Shown here piece after piece: positions 51,847 through 60,874 of a stretch of 64,000 bases of DNA (within the stretch, counting starts at the first letter, position 1; the number at the start of each line of letters is the position of its first letter). The notes beneath the pieces are model-generated. The model was not told the origin of the DNA and searched no databases. It was given only the letters and a program-made list of their open reading frames with translations. The stretch is from Halioxenophilus aromaticivorans (GTDB lineage Bacteria; Pseudomonadota; Gammaproteobacteria; Pseudomonadales; Cellvibrionaceae): NCBI RefSeq assembly GCF_042850945.1, contig NZ_AP031496.1, forward strand, positions 2,046,001-2,110,000, written 5' to 3'. The translations under genes were made by a program, and so were the position numbers.

Positions 51847-52623
51847 ATGAACAACATAATAAATCGCAGCCTGCAGGGGCTGATGGGGTTGGCTGGTGTT
51901 TTGGTGCTGGTTGGCTGTGTGACTACCTCCAGCGGGCCGGTTAAAAATATCGATAAAGACAAAGCCCTTGATACCCGGATTCAACTGATACTGAGCTACA
52001 TTCGCCAAGGTAATCGAGATTTGGCGCGCAGTAGCCTCAGTAAAGCCAAAGCCATCAACGCTGAAGACCCGCGCATCAACAACGCTACGGCATTGCTGTA
52101 TCAACTGGAAGGCGAGCCGGCTCGGGCCGAGGAAGAATTTAAGAAAGCCCTACGAAAAGACTCGGATTTTGCCGCGGCCTACAATAATTACGGCGTTTTC
52201 TTGCTCAGCAAGGAGCGCTATGAAGAGGCTTTAAGCCAGTTCCAAAATGCGGCTGATAACCTCGATTACGACCGGCGCGATATGGCGCTAACTAACCTGG
52301 CGTACACCGCCCAGCGATTGGGTATGCAGGACAAAGCCAAGGCCGATTTTGAGCAGGCCATCCGCCTTAACCCTCGATCCTTCAGCGCCTTGGTTGCGCT
52401 GGCTGAAATCGAGTTTGAGCAGCGCAACTACGCCAATGCCAAAGCCTATTTGAATCGCGCTGGACGCTTTAACAAACCCACGGCCAAGGCGCTGTGGTTG
52501 GGCATTCGCTTAGAGCGAGTGTTTGGTAACCAAGATAAAGAAGCCAGCTTAGCGCTGGCACTGAAGAACCTCTACCCTTATTCCTCTGAGTACTTGGAAT
52601 ACAAACGGCTATTAGATGAGTAA
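51847..52623 (+). CDS. pilF: Type IV pilus pilotin PilF (PilW), TPR lipoprotein
   Basis: A 258-residue lipoprotein: signal peptide with lipobox LVLVGCVT, then about six TPR units (TRIQLILSYIRQGNRDLARS; AAAYNNYGVFLLSKERYEEA; ALTNLAYTAQRLGMQDKAKA; AKAYLNRAGRFN). PilF/PilW carries the PilQ secretin to the outer membrane. The start is uncertain: ATG 51847 is chosen, though AGGA is rather close, and TTG 51832 is possible. It overlaps the next gene by 8 bp. Confidence 0.9.
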   Translation: MNNIINRSLQGLMGLAGVLVLVGCVTTSSGPVKNIDKDKALDTRIQLILSYIRQGNRDLARSSLSKAKAINAEDPRINNATALLYQLEGEPARAEEEFKKALRKDSDFAAAYNNYGVFLLSKERYEEALSQFQNAADNLDYDRRDMALTNLAYTAQRLGMQDKAKADFEQAIRLNPRSFSALVALAEIEFEQRNYANAKAYLNRAGRFNKPTAKALWLGIRLERVFGNQDKEASLALALKNLYPYSSEYLEYKRLLDE

Positions 52624-53632
52624 TCTACCCACCACCAAACATGGTGACGCGCCCCCGCCAGTAACCGCAACGCCCCGGCCAACGCAAACGCCGGGCGAAA
52701 TGCTGCAACAAGCCCGCAGTCAGCGCGGAGTGAGCATCGATGAATTGGCCCATGAGGCCAACCTACCTGTATTAAAGTTACAGGCTCTTGAGAGCGACAA
52801 CTATCAAGAAATGACCGCGCCCACTTTTGTCAAAGGGTATATCCGGTCTTGCTGCCGTCACCTTAATTTGGAGGCAAATCAGGTCATTGCAGCCTATGAG
52901 CAGTACGCTAAGCATCTCGTCGATACCGGCGTTACCGAGGAGCCAGCACCGGCACCCAGCCAGCCCCTAGAGAAGCCGATTCCCGAGTGGAGCTGGGCAG
53001 TGCTCGTGGGTGCCGTGGCGGTGATTATTATGGCGGTGTTCTTTTTGTGGGGCGGCAGCGATGAAGAAGAAACGCCGCCCATGGCCCAAGCCCCTGCCGC
53101 TGAAGTTCCGGCCCAGCCTGAGCCTGAACCAGCCGAGCCCGTTGAGGTAACCGAACCCCCCGCGGCCACTGCAGAGCCCGCCGTTGCCGTGCCCAGCGTA
53201 GACAGCGTGCCCCAAGCAAACGCCGAAGAAGAAGCTCAAGCTGCAGCAGAGCAGCGTGCTCAACTGGCGACAGAGCTACAGGCGGCGGTCGAAGAACAGC
53301 CCCAAACGGCCGGTACCGATGCGTTTGCAGAGCAGCCTACAGTCCCCGTTTCCGTGCCTTCACCAGTGGTTACCGGTAATCAACCCAAGGACGAATTGGA
53401 GTTTTATTTCTCCGGCGACTGCTGGATTGAAATCTACGATGGTTCTGGTCAGCGGCTGCATCAGGGATTAAGTCGGACGGGAGACACATTAACCGTTGTC
53501 GGCGACGCGCCTTTCTCTATAATGCTCGGCAACGCCTGGGTGACTACCTTGCAGCACAACGGTGCAACGGTGGCCATAGAGCCTCGCCAGGGTCGAAATA
53601 CACTGCGGTTAACCGTCGGTGACGAACTCTAA
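52616..53632 (+). CDS. rodZ: RodZ-like HTH/DUF4115 membrane protein
   Basis: A 338-residue bitopic protein. The cytoplasmic HTH is at about residues 22-95 (GEMLQQARSQRGVSIDELAH; LPVLKLQALESDNYQEM; TFVKGYIRSCCRHLNL). One transmembrane helix follows (WAVLVGAVAVIIMAVFFLWG, about 122-141), then an Ala/Pro/Glu-rich linker and a C-terminal DUF4115 domain (LEFYFSGDCWIEIYDGSGQR). RodZ links MreB to the wall elongation machinery; some members serve polarity or pilus roles. Its ATG lies inside the pilF end (overlap 8 bp). Confidence 0.88.
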   Translation: MSNLPTTKHGDAPPPVTATPRPTQTPGEMLQQARSQRGVSIDELAHEANLPVLKLQALESDNYQEMTAPTFVKGYIRSCCRHLNLEANQVIAAYEQYAKHLVDTGVTEEPAPAPSQPLEKPIPEWSWAVLVGAVAVIIMAVFFLWGGSDEEETPPMAQAPAAEVPAQPEPEPAEPVEVTEPPAATAEPAVAVPSVDSVPQANAEEEAQAAAEQRAQLATELQAAVEEQPQTAGTDAFAEQPTVPVSVPSPVVTGNQPKDELEFYFSGDCWIEIYDGSGQRLHQGLSRTGDTLTVVGDAPFSIMLGNAWVTTLQHNGATVAIEPRQGRNTLRLTVGDEL

Positions 53633-53654
53633 CTTTAGCTAGCATCGGATTACT

Positions 53655-54764
53655 ATGCAGTTCCAATCGCCGATTAAACGCCGTCGTTCACGCCAGATTA
53701 TGGTGGGCAATGTTCCCGTGGGTGGTGATGCGCCCATTTCAGTACAGAGCATGACCAACACCGAAACCACCGATGTTGCGGCAACGGTGGATCAAATACA
53801 GCGCATTGTCGCCGCCGGTGCTGATATTGTGCGGGTTTCGGTGCCCAGCATGGACGCAGCAGAAGCCTTTGGCCAGATTCGCAAACAGGTTAGCGTCCCG
53901 CTGGTTGCGGACATCCATTTTGATTACCGCATTGCCCTGCGGGTGGCTGAACTGGGCGTCGATTGCCTGCGCATTAACCCAGGTAACATCGGCCGCGAAA
54001 AGCGCATCCAAGCGGTGGTTGAAACAGCCAAAGACAAAAATATTCCAATTCGCATCGGCGTTAATGCCGGCTCGCTAGAAAAAGACCTACAAAAGAAATA
54101 CGGCGAACCCACACCGGAGGCGCTGGTGGAATCCGCAATGCGTAACGTGGAGTTTCTCGACCGCTACGACTTTCAGGATTTTAAGGTTTCTGTTAAAGCC
54201 TCAGATGTATTTATGGCAGTGGAAGCCTACCGGCAATTAGCCAAACAAATCGAACAACCCCTGCACTTGGGCATCACCGAAGCCGGCGGCCTGCGCGGCG
54301 GCACGGTGAAATCTGCGGTGGGCTTAGGCGCGCTATTGATGGACGGCATCGGTGATACCCTGCGTATTTCATTAGCCGCCGACCCAGTGGAAGAAGTTAA
54401 AGTCGGCTGGGACCTGCTCAAGAGTCTGCGCCTGCGTTCCAAAGGTATTAACTTTATCGCCTGCCCGAGCTGCTCACGGCAAAACTTTGATGTCATCAAA
54501 ACCATGAACGAGCTAGAGTTGCGGCTCGAGGACGTGACCACACCTTTGGATGTGGCCGTTATCGGTTGCGTAGTGAACGGCCCTGGTGAGGCGCGGGAGG
54601 CCGATATCGGTTTAGCCGGCGGCCAGCCCAACTCAATCTACGTTGCCGGTAAACCCGACAGCAAACTGGGCAACGAAGACTTGGTCGATAACCTCGAAAA
54701 AATGATTCGCCAACGCGCGGCGGCCAAAGCGGCGGAAGAAGAACAACTCATCGCCAAAGGTTAG
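53655..54764 (+). CDS. ispG: 4-hydroxy-3-methylbut-2-enyl diphosphate synthase IspG (GcpE)
   Basis: A 369-residue Fe-S enzyme of the MEP isoprenoid pathway, converting MEcPP to HMBPP. Markers: RRRSRQIMVGNVPVGGDAPI, SVQSMTNTETTDV, VPLVADIHFDYRIALRVAEL, RINPGNIG, LHLGITEAGGLRGGTVKSAV, and the [4Fe-4S] ligands in FIACPSCSRQNFDV and VIGCVVNGPGEAREADIGL. 22 bp after the rodZ-like gene. Confidence 0.97.
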   Translation: MQFQSPIKRRRSRQIMVGNVPVGGDAPISVQSMTNTETTDVAATVDQIQRIVAAGADIVRVSVPSMDAAEAFGQIRKQVSVPLVADIHFDYRIALRVAELGVDCLRINPGNIGREKRIQAVVETAKDKNIPIRIGVNAGSLEKDLQKKYGEPTPEALVESAMRNVEFLDRYDFQDFKVSVKASDVFMAVEAYRQLAKQIEQPLHLGITEAGGLRGGTVKSAVGLGALLMDGIGDTLRISLAADPVEEVKVGWDLLKSLRLRSKGINFIACPSCSRQNFDVIKTMNELELRLEDVTTPLDVAVIGCVVNGPGEAREADIGLAGGQPNSIYVAGKPDSKLGNEDLVDNLEKMIRQRAAAKAAEEEQLIAKG

Positions 54765-54813
54765 TGGCCGGTAAACCCTTCAGCTGACAAAGTACACGTA
54801 AACAGGACATCCT

Positions 54814-56103
54814 TTGAGTAAAATTCAATCCATCCGTGGCATGAACGATCTCTTGCCCGGGGACGCTGCGGTATGGCAGTACCTGGAAGGCAAGGTTACC
54901 CAATTGTTCGCCAGCTATGGCTATCAGAACATTCGCTTTCCGGTACTGGAGCAAACCGAACTGTTTAAACGCTCCATCGGTGAAGTAACGGACATCGTTG
55001 AAAAAGAAATGTACACCTTTGCCGATCGCAATGGCGACAGTTTGACCTTGCGCCCAGAGGGAACGGCAGTATGTGTGCGTGCCTGTGAGCAGCATGGTTT
55101 ATTGTACAACCAAACCCAAAAACTGTGGTACATGGGCCCCATGTTTCGCCACGAGCGGCCGCAAAAGGGCCGTTTGCGTCAATTTCATCAGTTTGGTGTA
55201 GAAGCCTTTGGGTTCGATGGCCCGGACATCGACGCCGAGATTTTGGTGCTGACGGCGCGATTGTGGCAGTCCTTGGGGCTGAGCGATGCTGTTACCCTGG
55301 AGCTGAACAGCATTGGCTCCCTGGAATCTCGCGCCAACTACAAGCAGGCCCTGGTGGAACACCTTAGTGGCGTGCAGGATCAGCTTGACGAAGACAGCCA
55401 GCGACGCCTAGGTACTAACCCGTTGCGCATTTTGGACAGTAAAAATCGCAACACTCAAGCTCTGTTAAAAGATGCCCCACAGTTGGCTGACTATCTCGAC
55501 GAAGAAAGTCGCAGCCACTTTGAGGGCTTGTGTGCATTACTTGACGGTATGGGTATTCGCTACACCGTTAACCCACGGCTGGTGCGTGGTTTGGATTACT
55601 ACAACAAAACCGTTTTTGAATGGGTGACAACGCACCTTGGCGCACAAGGTACCGTGTGTGCCGGTGGCCGTTACGATGGCTTGGTTGCGCAATTGGGTGG
55701 GCGTAGTACTTCCGCTGTGGGTTTTGGCATGGGTGTCGAGCGACTTGTGTTGCTGCTTCAGGAACTGGATTTGGTTCCCCGTGGTCTGGATACCTCGGCC
55801 GATGTGTATTTGGTAGCTGCCGGTGACGTTCAGCTGCCGGCACTGCAGTTGGCAGAACAGATTCGCAGCCACTATCCGCAACTGCGCCTTATCAGCCACT
55901 GTGGTGGTGGTGGCATTAGAAGCCAAATGAAAAAAGCGGATAAAACCGGTGCTCAGTTGGCGTTGATTCTGGGGGAGAACGAAGCCAGCAATCAGCAGGT
56001 AACGGTTAAGCCGCTGCGCGGTGGCGCCGAGCAAGAAACCATCGCCCAGTCGGACCTCTTAGAACGCTTGGGTGCATTGCTCAACAAAGAAATTGCTGAA
56101 TAA
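54814..56103 (+). CDS. hisS: Histidyl-tRNA synthetase
   Basis: A 429-residue class II synthetase charging tRNA-His. Translation begins at TTG (SKIQSIRGMNDLLPGDAAVW) with AGGA 6-7 bases upstream; the N-terminus is the family standard, so the start is secure. Motif 2 is YMGPMFRHERPQKGRLRQFH, and the histidine-specific block is LVRGLDYYNKTVFEWVT, with GGRYDGLVAQLGG and the C-terminal anticodon-binding domain (ASNQQVTVKPLRGGAEQETI). Confidence 0.97.
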   Translation: MSKIQSIRGMNDLLPGDAAVWQYLEGKVTQLFASYGYQNIRFPVLEQTELFKRSIGEVTDIVEKEMYTFADRNGDSLTLRPEGTAVCVRACEQHGLLYNQTQKLWYMGPMFRHERPQKGRLRQFHQFGVEAFGFDGPDIDAEILVLTARLWQSLGLSDAVTLELNSIGSLESRANYKQALVEHLSGVQDQLDEDSQRRLGTNPLRILDSKNRNTQALLKDAPQLADYLDEESRSHFEGLCALLDGMGIRYTVNPRLVRGLDYYNKTVFEWVTTHLGAQGTVCAGGRYDGLVAQLGGRSTSAVGFGMGVERLVLLLQELDLVPRGLDTSADVYLVAAGDVQLPALQLAEQIRSHYPQLRLISHCGGGGIRSQMKKADKTGAQLALILGENEASNQQVTVKPLRGGAEQETIAQSDLLERLGALLNKEIAE

Positions 56104-56187
56104 AGAATAGGGCACACAGCCAAACTAGCTCTCGAACCTAATCGGGCAAACGAGCTGGGACTACTAACAACCATAAGGAGTGAGCCT

Positions 56188-56862
56188 GTGAGCGCACATC
56201 TAACCGAAGAAGAACAAATTGAAGCGTTTAAGCGGTGGTGGAAAGACAATGGCACCAACACCCTGGCGGTGATTGTTATTGCCATTGCGGGCTATTTTGG
56301 CTGGCAGGGCTGGCAGGCTAATAAGCAAGCGCAAAAAGAAGGCGCTTCGGCTATGTATCAACAACTGAGCGATATTGCAGACACTGGCCTTGATTTGTCT
56401 GAATCCCAGTTGGTGGAAGTGGCCACTTTGGGTGAGCAAATTAAAGAGCAGTACAAGTCCAGCCAATACGCCATCAATGCTGCCCTAGTTTTGGCCAAAT
56501 ACGCCGTGGCTGACAACAACTTGGACGAAGCCAAAAAACAACTGCAATGGGCGGATCGACACACAGAAGACCCAGCCACTAAAGCGGTCATTAGCCAGCG
56601 TATTGCGCGTTTGGCTATTGCCCAGGGGCAATTGGACGAGGCTCTGGACCTCGTCAGCAGCGCTCCCTTGGAGGAATTCACCAGCGCCTTTGCCGAGGTG
56701 AAAGGTGATGCACTAGCCGCCAAAGGCGAATCCAGTAAGGCCTACGACGCCTACCAGGAAGCGCTGGCCAGTTTGCCTAGCGAACAGGGCAACCGGCGTC
56801 AATTTTTAGAAATGAAGCGCGACCAGTACGCCACAGAACAATCCTTGGTTGAGGCAAAATAA
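56188..56862 (+). CDS. yfgM: YfgM-like ancillary SecYEG chaperone (UPF0070)
   Basis: A 224-residue bitopic protein starting at GTG with AAGGAG upstream. N-terminus LTEEEQIEAFKRWWKDNGTN, one transmembrane helix (TLAVIVIAIAGYFGWQGW, about 26-43), then a periplasmic TPR-like domain (YAINAALVLAKYAVADNNLD; VISQRIARLAIAQGQLDEAL; KGDALAAKGESSKAYDAYQE). In E. coli YfgM works with PpiD at the translocon. 2 bp before bamB. Confidence 0.94.
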   Translation: MSAHLTEEEQIEAFKRWWKDNGTNTLAVIVIAIAGYFGWQGWQANKQAQKEGASAMYQQLSDIADTGLDLSESQLVEVATLGEQIKEQYKSSQYAINAALVLAKYAVADNNLDEAKKQLQWADRHTEDPATKAVISQRIARLAIAQGQLDEALDLVSSAPLEEFTSAFAEVKGDALAAKGESSKAYDAYQEALASLPSEQGNRRQFLEMKRDQYATEQSLVEAK

Positions 56863-56864
56863 GC

Positions 56865-58085
56865 ATGCGGTTTTTGATAGTCCTAGCAGCCAGCGCGGTG
56901 TTGGCCGGCTGCTCCAGCTCCGGTGACCTGAAACCCGAAAAGCTGCTCGATATCGACAACAAAGTCAAATTTGATCAAGTCTGGAGTAAAGACGCCGGCA
57001 GTATCGATAACAAGCGTTACAACCTTATTCAACCGGCGTATTCTCGAGGCCGCGTGGTGTTAATGGATGCCCGTGGCTACGTTAGCGCCTACGATTCCGA
57101 AACCGGCGACCGGTTATGGCGGGTGCGGTTAAAAGAACCCGTCACCTACGACATAGAGCGCCGTTGGTACCGCCCGGGTACCTGGATGCGCAAAGACGAC
57201 AAGCCCGTACCAACCTCCGGTGGCGTAGGTATTTTCGACGACGCTGTGGCGGTGGGTAGCTACGAAGGCCAAGTATTTTTACTGGATGCCGAAACCGGCG
57301 AGGAGCGCTGGCGCCAGCAGGTATCTTCCGAGGTGCTATCGGCGCCGCAACCTAACGACGACGTCGTGGTGGTGCACACGGTGGACGGTAAAATCCACGG
57401 CCTGGATCTGGCTACCGGTGAGAAGCGCTGGCAGTACGATAACCCGCAAGCGGTGTTGTCTCTGCGCGGCTCCGCTTCGCCTTTGGTGACCCCGTCCATG
57501 GTAGTAGCCGGTTTCGATAACGGTAAAATCGCCGCCATCAACCCAGACAATGGCGTAGCCATGTGGGATCAGCGTGTGGCGATCCCCAAAGGCCGCACTG
57601 AATTTGAGCGCGTGGTGGATGTTGATGGCACGCCTTTGATGGTGGGCGACTTGATTTTTGCGGCCAGCTATCAGGGTAGAATTGTCGCCCTAAGTCGGGC
57701 TGCAGGCCGCGGTATATGGGCGCAGGATGTATCCACCCACAGCAATTTGGCCAGTAACGGCTCGGCGGTGTTTGTTACCACCGATGACGATTCCTTGGTG
57801 GCGTTTAACATTGCTAATGGTGAAGAAGTTTGGACCAACGATCAAATGTTGCACCGTTCACTCACCGGGCCTGCGTATCTTTCGGGCTTCGTGGTAGTGG
57901 CCGATGCTGATGGCCATTTGCATGTGTTAGATGCCAGCACTGGCGAATACCTGGCGCGTAAAAAAATCGACGGCAGCGGCGTGAATTCGCCACTTTCAGT
58001 GATGGGTGATAAGCTGCTGGTTTTGGACAACGACGGTCGATTACACGTACTGACCCTGTCTGAAATCACTGAACAAGACGATTAA
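56865..58085 (+). CDS. bamB: Outer-membrane assembly lipoprotein BamB
   Basis: A 406-residue lipoprotein with lipobox SAVLAGCSS and an eight-bladed PQQ-type propeller: repeated Ala/Asp-Gly-Trp motifs such as SAYDSETGDRLWRVRLKEP, FLLDAETGEERWRQQVSSE, HGLDLATGEKRWQYDNPQAV and AINPDNGVAMWDQRV. It supports the BAM complex that folds beta-barrels, such as the TonB receptor and efflux channel of this window. Coupled to yfgM. Confidence 0.95.
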   Translation: MRFLIVLAASAVLAGCSSSGDLKPEKLLDIDNKVKFDQVWSKDAGSIDNKRYNLIQPAYSRGRVVLMDARGYVSAYDSETGDRLWRVRLKEPVTYDIERRWYRPGTWMRKDDKPVPTSGGVGIFDDAVAVGSYEGQVFLLDAETGEERWRQQVSSEVLSAPQPNDDVVVVHTVDGKIHGLDLATGEKRWQYDNPQAVLSLRGSASPLVTPSMVVAGFDNGKIAAINPDNGVAMWDQRVAIPKGRTEFERVVDVDGTPLMVGDLIFAASYQGRIVALSRAAGRGIWAQDVSTHSNLASNGSAVFVTTDDDSLVAFNIANGEEVWTNDQMLHRSLTGPAYLSGFVVVADADGHLHVLDASTGEYLARKKIDGSGVNSPLSVMGDKLLVLDNDGRLHVLTLSEITEQDD

Positions 58086-58096
58086 CACTCCCCAGC

Positions 58097-58116
58097 GGGC
58101 CCAGGCTCCTGGGCCC
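58097..58116 (+). terminator. GC-rich hairpin between bamB and der
   Basis: GGGCCCAGG pairs with CCTGGGCCC around CT (so in practice a slightly shorter stem and larger loop). No T-run follows. It may tune transcription of der or protect the bamB mRNA end. Confidence 0.5.
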
Positions 58117-58188
58117 TGCGTACTGCAAACGCACTCATAAGTAGATTTTGGCGTTTATCCGCCACGCTTTTAAAAGGTTTCTCTAAAA

Positions 58189-59649
58189 ATGCTACCGGTC
58201 ATCGCCCTGGTGGGTCGCCCCAATGTTGGCAAATCCACGTTGTTTAACCAGATTACTCGCAGTCGTGATGCCCTGGTGGCAGACTTTCCAGGCCTGACTC
58301 GAGACCGTAAATACGGCGAGGCTAATATGTTTGGCCGCCGGTTTATTGTTGTGGATACCGGTGGTTTGAGCGGCGATGAGCGGGGCATCGATACCGCCAT
58401 GGCCAGCCAATCCATAGCGGCCATCGATGAAGCCGACCTGGTGCTATTTGTAGTGGACAGCCGCGCAGGCTTAACCAGTGTTGATCAACAAATTGCCGAA
58501 CACCTGCGTAAAAGTGGCAAAAAAACCTTTATCGTTGCCAATAAGATTGACGGCGTTAACCACGATGTGGCCATGGCGCCTTTCTACGAGTTGGCGTTGG
58601 GGGATTTGTACCCAACCACCGCCACACACGGGCGTGGCGTAAAAACACTGATGACCGAGGTCCTCGACAGCCTCCCGGAAGACGAATCTGAACAGGAAGA
58701 AGAATCCGATCGTTTGAAAATTGCGGTAGTAGGACGGCCCAATGTGGGCAAGTCGACCTTGGTGAATCGCCTGTTGGGTGAAGACCGGGTTGTGGTCTAT
58801 GACCATCCAGGCACCACCCGGGACAGTATCTATATCGATTATGAGCGCGACGAAAAGCCCTTTACCTTAATCGATACCGCCGGGGTTCGGCGTCGTAAAA
58901 ATGTCTCTCTGGTGGTGGAGAAATTCTCCATTGTTAAAACCTTACAAGCCATTGCCGATGCTAACGTGGTGGTATTGCTTATGGATGCCACAGAGGGCAT
59001 TGTTGACCAGGATCTGCACCTTATGGGGCAGGTTATTGATGCCGGCAGAGGGCTGGTGTTGGCCTTAAATAAATGGGATGGCCTGGAGAGCGAGCATAAA
59101 TCCTATGTTAAAAATGAGCTGGAGCGTCGTCTGCAGTTTGTTGATTACGCGGATATGCATTTCATCTCGGCTTTGCACGGCACCAACGTGGGCCATTTGT
59201 ACGAGTCCATTGAGCAGGCTTACGAGTCGGCTAAAGTTAAGTTGTCCACCAATCAGCTCACGCGCATATTGGAAGATGCCGTTTCGGTACATCAGCCACC
59301 GCTAATCAATGGCCGTCGAATTAAGTTGCGTTATGCACATACCGGTGGTCACAACCCACCCATTATTGTTATCCATGGCAATCAAACCGAGGCCGTACCA
59401 GCGCACTACAAACGTTATTTGGAAAAAACCTTCCGCCGAGTGTTGGATCTGCACGGCACGCCGCTGCGCATCGAATTTAAAACCACGGAAAACCCCTACG
59501 CTAATAAAGCTAAGCCCAAGATAAAACCTAATGCCAAATCCCGGGCCAAGGGTAAATCGGAAACCACCAATAAAGCTGCATTGGCCAACAAGAAAATCAA
59601 CAAGCGCGCCAATAGGCGTAGCAAACAAACTCCACGCCAGGGGCGCTAA
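58189..59649 (+). CDS. der: Ribosome-assembly GTPase Der (EngA)
   Basis: A 486-residue double GTPase for 50S assembly. G domain 1 has VGRPNVGKSTLFNQITRSRD, DTGG and NKID; G domain 2 has VGRPNVGKSTLVNRLLGEDR, DTAGVRRR and NKWD; then the KH-like domain (RILEDAVSVHQPPLINGRRI; RHIGGHNPP-like AHTGGHNPPIIVIHG). The C-terminal tail (about 440-486) is unusually long and Lys/Arg/Asn-rich, as is common in gammaproteobacteria. Last gene of the block. Confidence 0.97.
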   Translation: MLPVIALVGRPNVGKSTLFNQITRSRDALVADFPGLTRDRKYGEANMFGRRFIVVDTGGLSGDERGIDTAMASQSIAAIDEADLVLFVVDSRAGLTSVDQQIAEHLRKSGKKTFIVANKIDGVNHDVAMAPFYELALGDLYPTTATHGRGVKTLMTEVLDSLPEDESEQEEESDRLKIAVVGRPNVGKSTLVNRLLGEDRVVVYDHPGTTRDSIYIDYERDEKPFTLIDTAGVRRRKNVSLVVEKFSIVKTLQAIADANVVVLLMDATEGIVDQDLHLMGQVIDAGRGLVLALNKWDGLESEHKSYVKNELERRLQFVDYADMHFISALHGTNVGHLYESIEQAYESAKVKLSTNQLTRILEDAVSVHQPPLINGRRIKLRYAHTGGHNPPIIVIHGNQTEAVPAHYKRYLEKTFRRVLDLHGTPLRIEFKTTENPYANKAKPKIKPNAKSRAKGKSETTNKAALANKKINKRANRRSKQTPRQGR

Positions 59650-60089
59650 GCGCCTCTGTTGTTAGATCCGTTTTCTAAACTTCTCGCTTCTCGCTCCAGT
59701 TCTCATTTTGGGTCTCCCTCCAGGGCTTTAAGCTCATAAAAGTTCTATTCAATCGACCGAATAACTCAGATTCCTGGACCGCATAGATTACTCCAAGTCT
59801 GTGTGCTAGCTTTATTTGGCCGTTGTGTGGGATTTGTTTGCGCCTGCTGCACGTTAATACAATGGCACTGAATCCTGTTCTCTCTAATAATTGTTCATAT
59901 GTGAATAATTAACTCATCGTCAGTGTTTTTATTAAATTTATTCGTTAATGTCTAAAAATAAAATCGTGTGCAAAGGCTGTTTTAATTTTTATCTTTGTTA
60001 ATAAGTTAAAAGTTAGGCGATTTCGTAGTTGAACTCGTGTCATGCATGCAATATTGTTTGGGCAGCGCTAGCCGTCAGGATAATAAGTT
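59650..60089. other. AT-rich intergenic region before the Sel1 lipoprotein gene, with a dyad
   Basis: 440 bp without a gene and visibly AT-richer than the flanks. At 59889-59910 AATTGTTCATATGTGAATAATT is a 22-bp dyad with two imperfect pairs, a possible operator for the following gene about 180 bp downstream. No terminator for der is clear. Confidence 0.4.
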
Positions 60090-60707
60090 ATGGATTACTG
60101 TCACTCTCTTTTACGTCGAATTCTTCAGCCCATTGGGCTGGTTGTAACGCTCTGCACCTGCCTTATTGCTGGCTGCTCTCAAACCACTCCTGTAGCAAAA
60201 TCCATGCGTATTTGCGACGACAGCGGTTGTTCCGAGCGCTCCACCCAAGAAACCAACACCGAATACAAGCCCGTTGAAGCCAAAAGCGAAGAAATGATCG
60301 CGTTGGAAAAGCTCGCCGCCAAAGAGCCAAAGGCGGCCTACGATCTGGCGTTGCGATTGTTTCGCGGCGACGGTGTCAAGCAGGACAGCTACGAATCGTT
60401 GCAGTGGATGCGCAAGGCCGCCGAGCGCGGCAGCCTCGATGCGCAAAAAGCGTTGGGCCGATTATACCTCACCGGTTTAGAAGAGATGGGTTCCGACCCT
60501 GCTGAAGCAGAAAAGTGGTTGATGATTGCTGCTGGCCGTGGCGATAAAGAATCCGAAGAGTTATTGGCCGAAGCCAGTGCCGCGAAAAAGAACGAGCAAA
60601 ACTATTACCAATGGCGCACACGATGGCGCAATGTTTTCTATGGCTACTGGTACCGCGGTTACCGCTATTTGGGGTATTGGCGCAGCGGTTACTGGTATTA
60701 CTATTAA
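60090..60707 (+). CDS. Sel1-repeat lipoprotein with Tyr/Trp-rich C-terminal tail
   Basis: A 205-residue lipoprotein: signal peptide with lipobox CLIAGCSQ (Cys near residue 29), a short Cys-pair segment (RICDDSGCSERS), then two or more Sel1/TPR-like repeats (KAAYDLALRLFRGDGVKQDS; SLQWMRKAAERGSLDAQKAL; AEKWLMIAAGRGDKESEELL). The last 26 residues are extraordinary: NVFYGYWYRGYRYLGYWRSG then YWYYY, containing about ten Tyr and four Trp, with Arg and Gly between. Such a tail might bind carbohydrate, membrane or peptidoglycan, or self-associate; I know no family with it. It is followed by a separate lipoprotein gene. Confidence 0.75.
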   Translation: MDYCHSLLRRILQPIGLVVTLCTCLIAGCSQTTPVAKSMRICDDSGCSERSTQETNTEYKPVEAKSEEMIALEKLAAKEPKAAYDLALRLFRGDGVKQDSYESLQWMRKAAERGSLDAQKALGRLYLTGLEEMGSDPAEAEKWLMIAAGRGDKESEELLAEASAAKKNEQNYYQWRTRWRNVFYGYWYRGYRYLGYWRSGYWYYY

Positions 60708-60874
60708 TGCACCTGTTAACGCCAGTATCAGCGCTCTGGTTCTAGTCTAAGAGGTGGTTTGATCACCTTAATAAATTTTCACATAAGTTGAAAATACACA
60801 AACACAAACTGCGTATGCTTATCGCATTATCTTATTAAAATCGATACTAAACAGAATAAGTGGAGAGTAGGTTT

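Noticed and set aside
52967..53263. Gly/Leu/Arg-rich antisense frames opposite the RodZ-like linker
   Set aside because: They mirror the low-complexity Ala/Pro/Glu linker and have no independent support.
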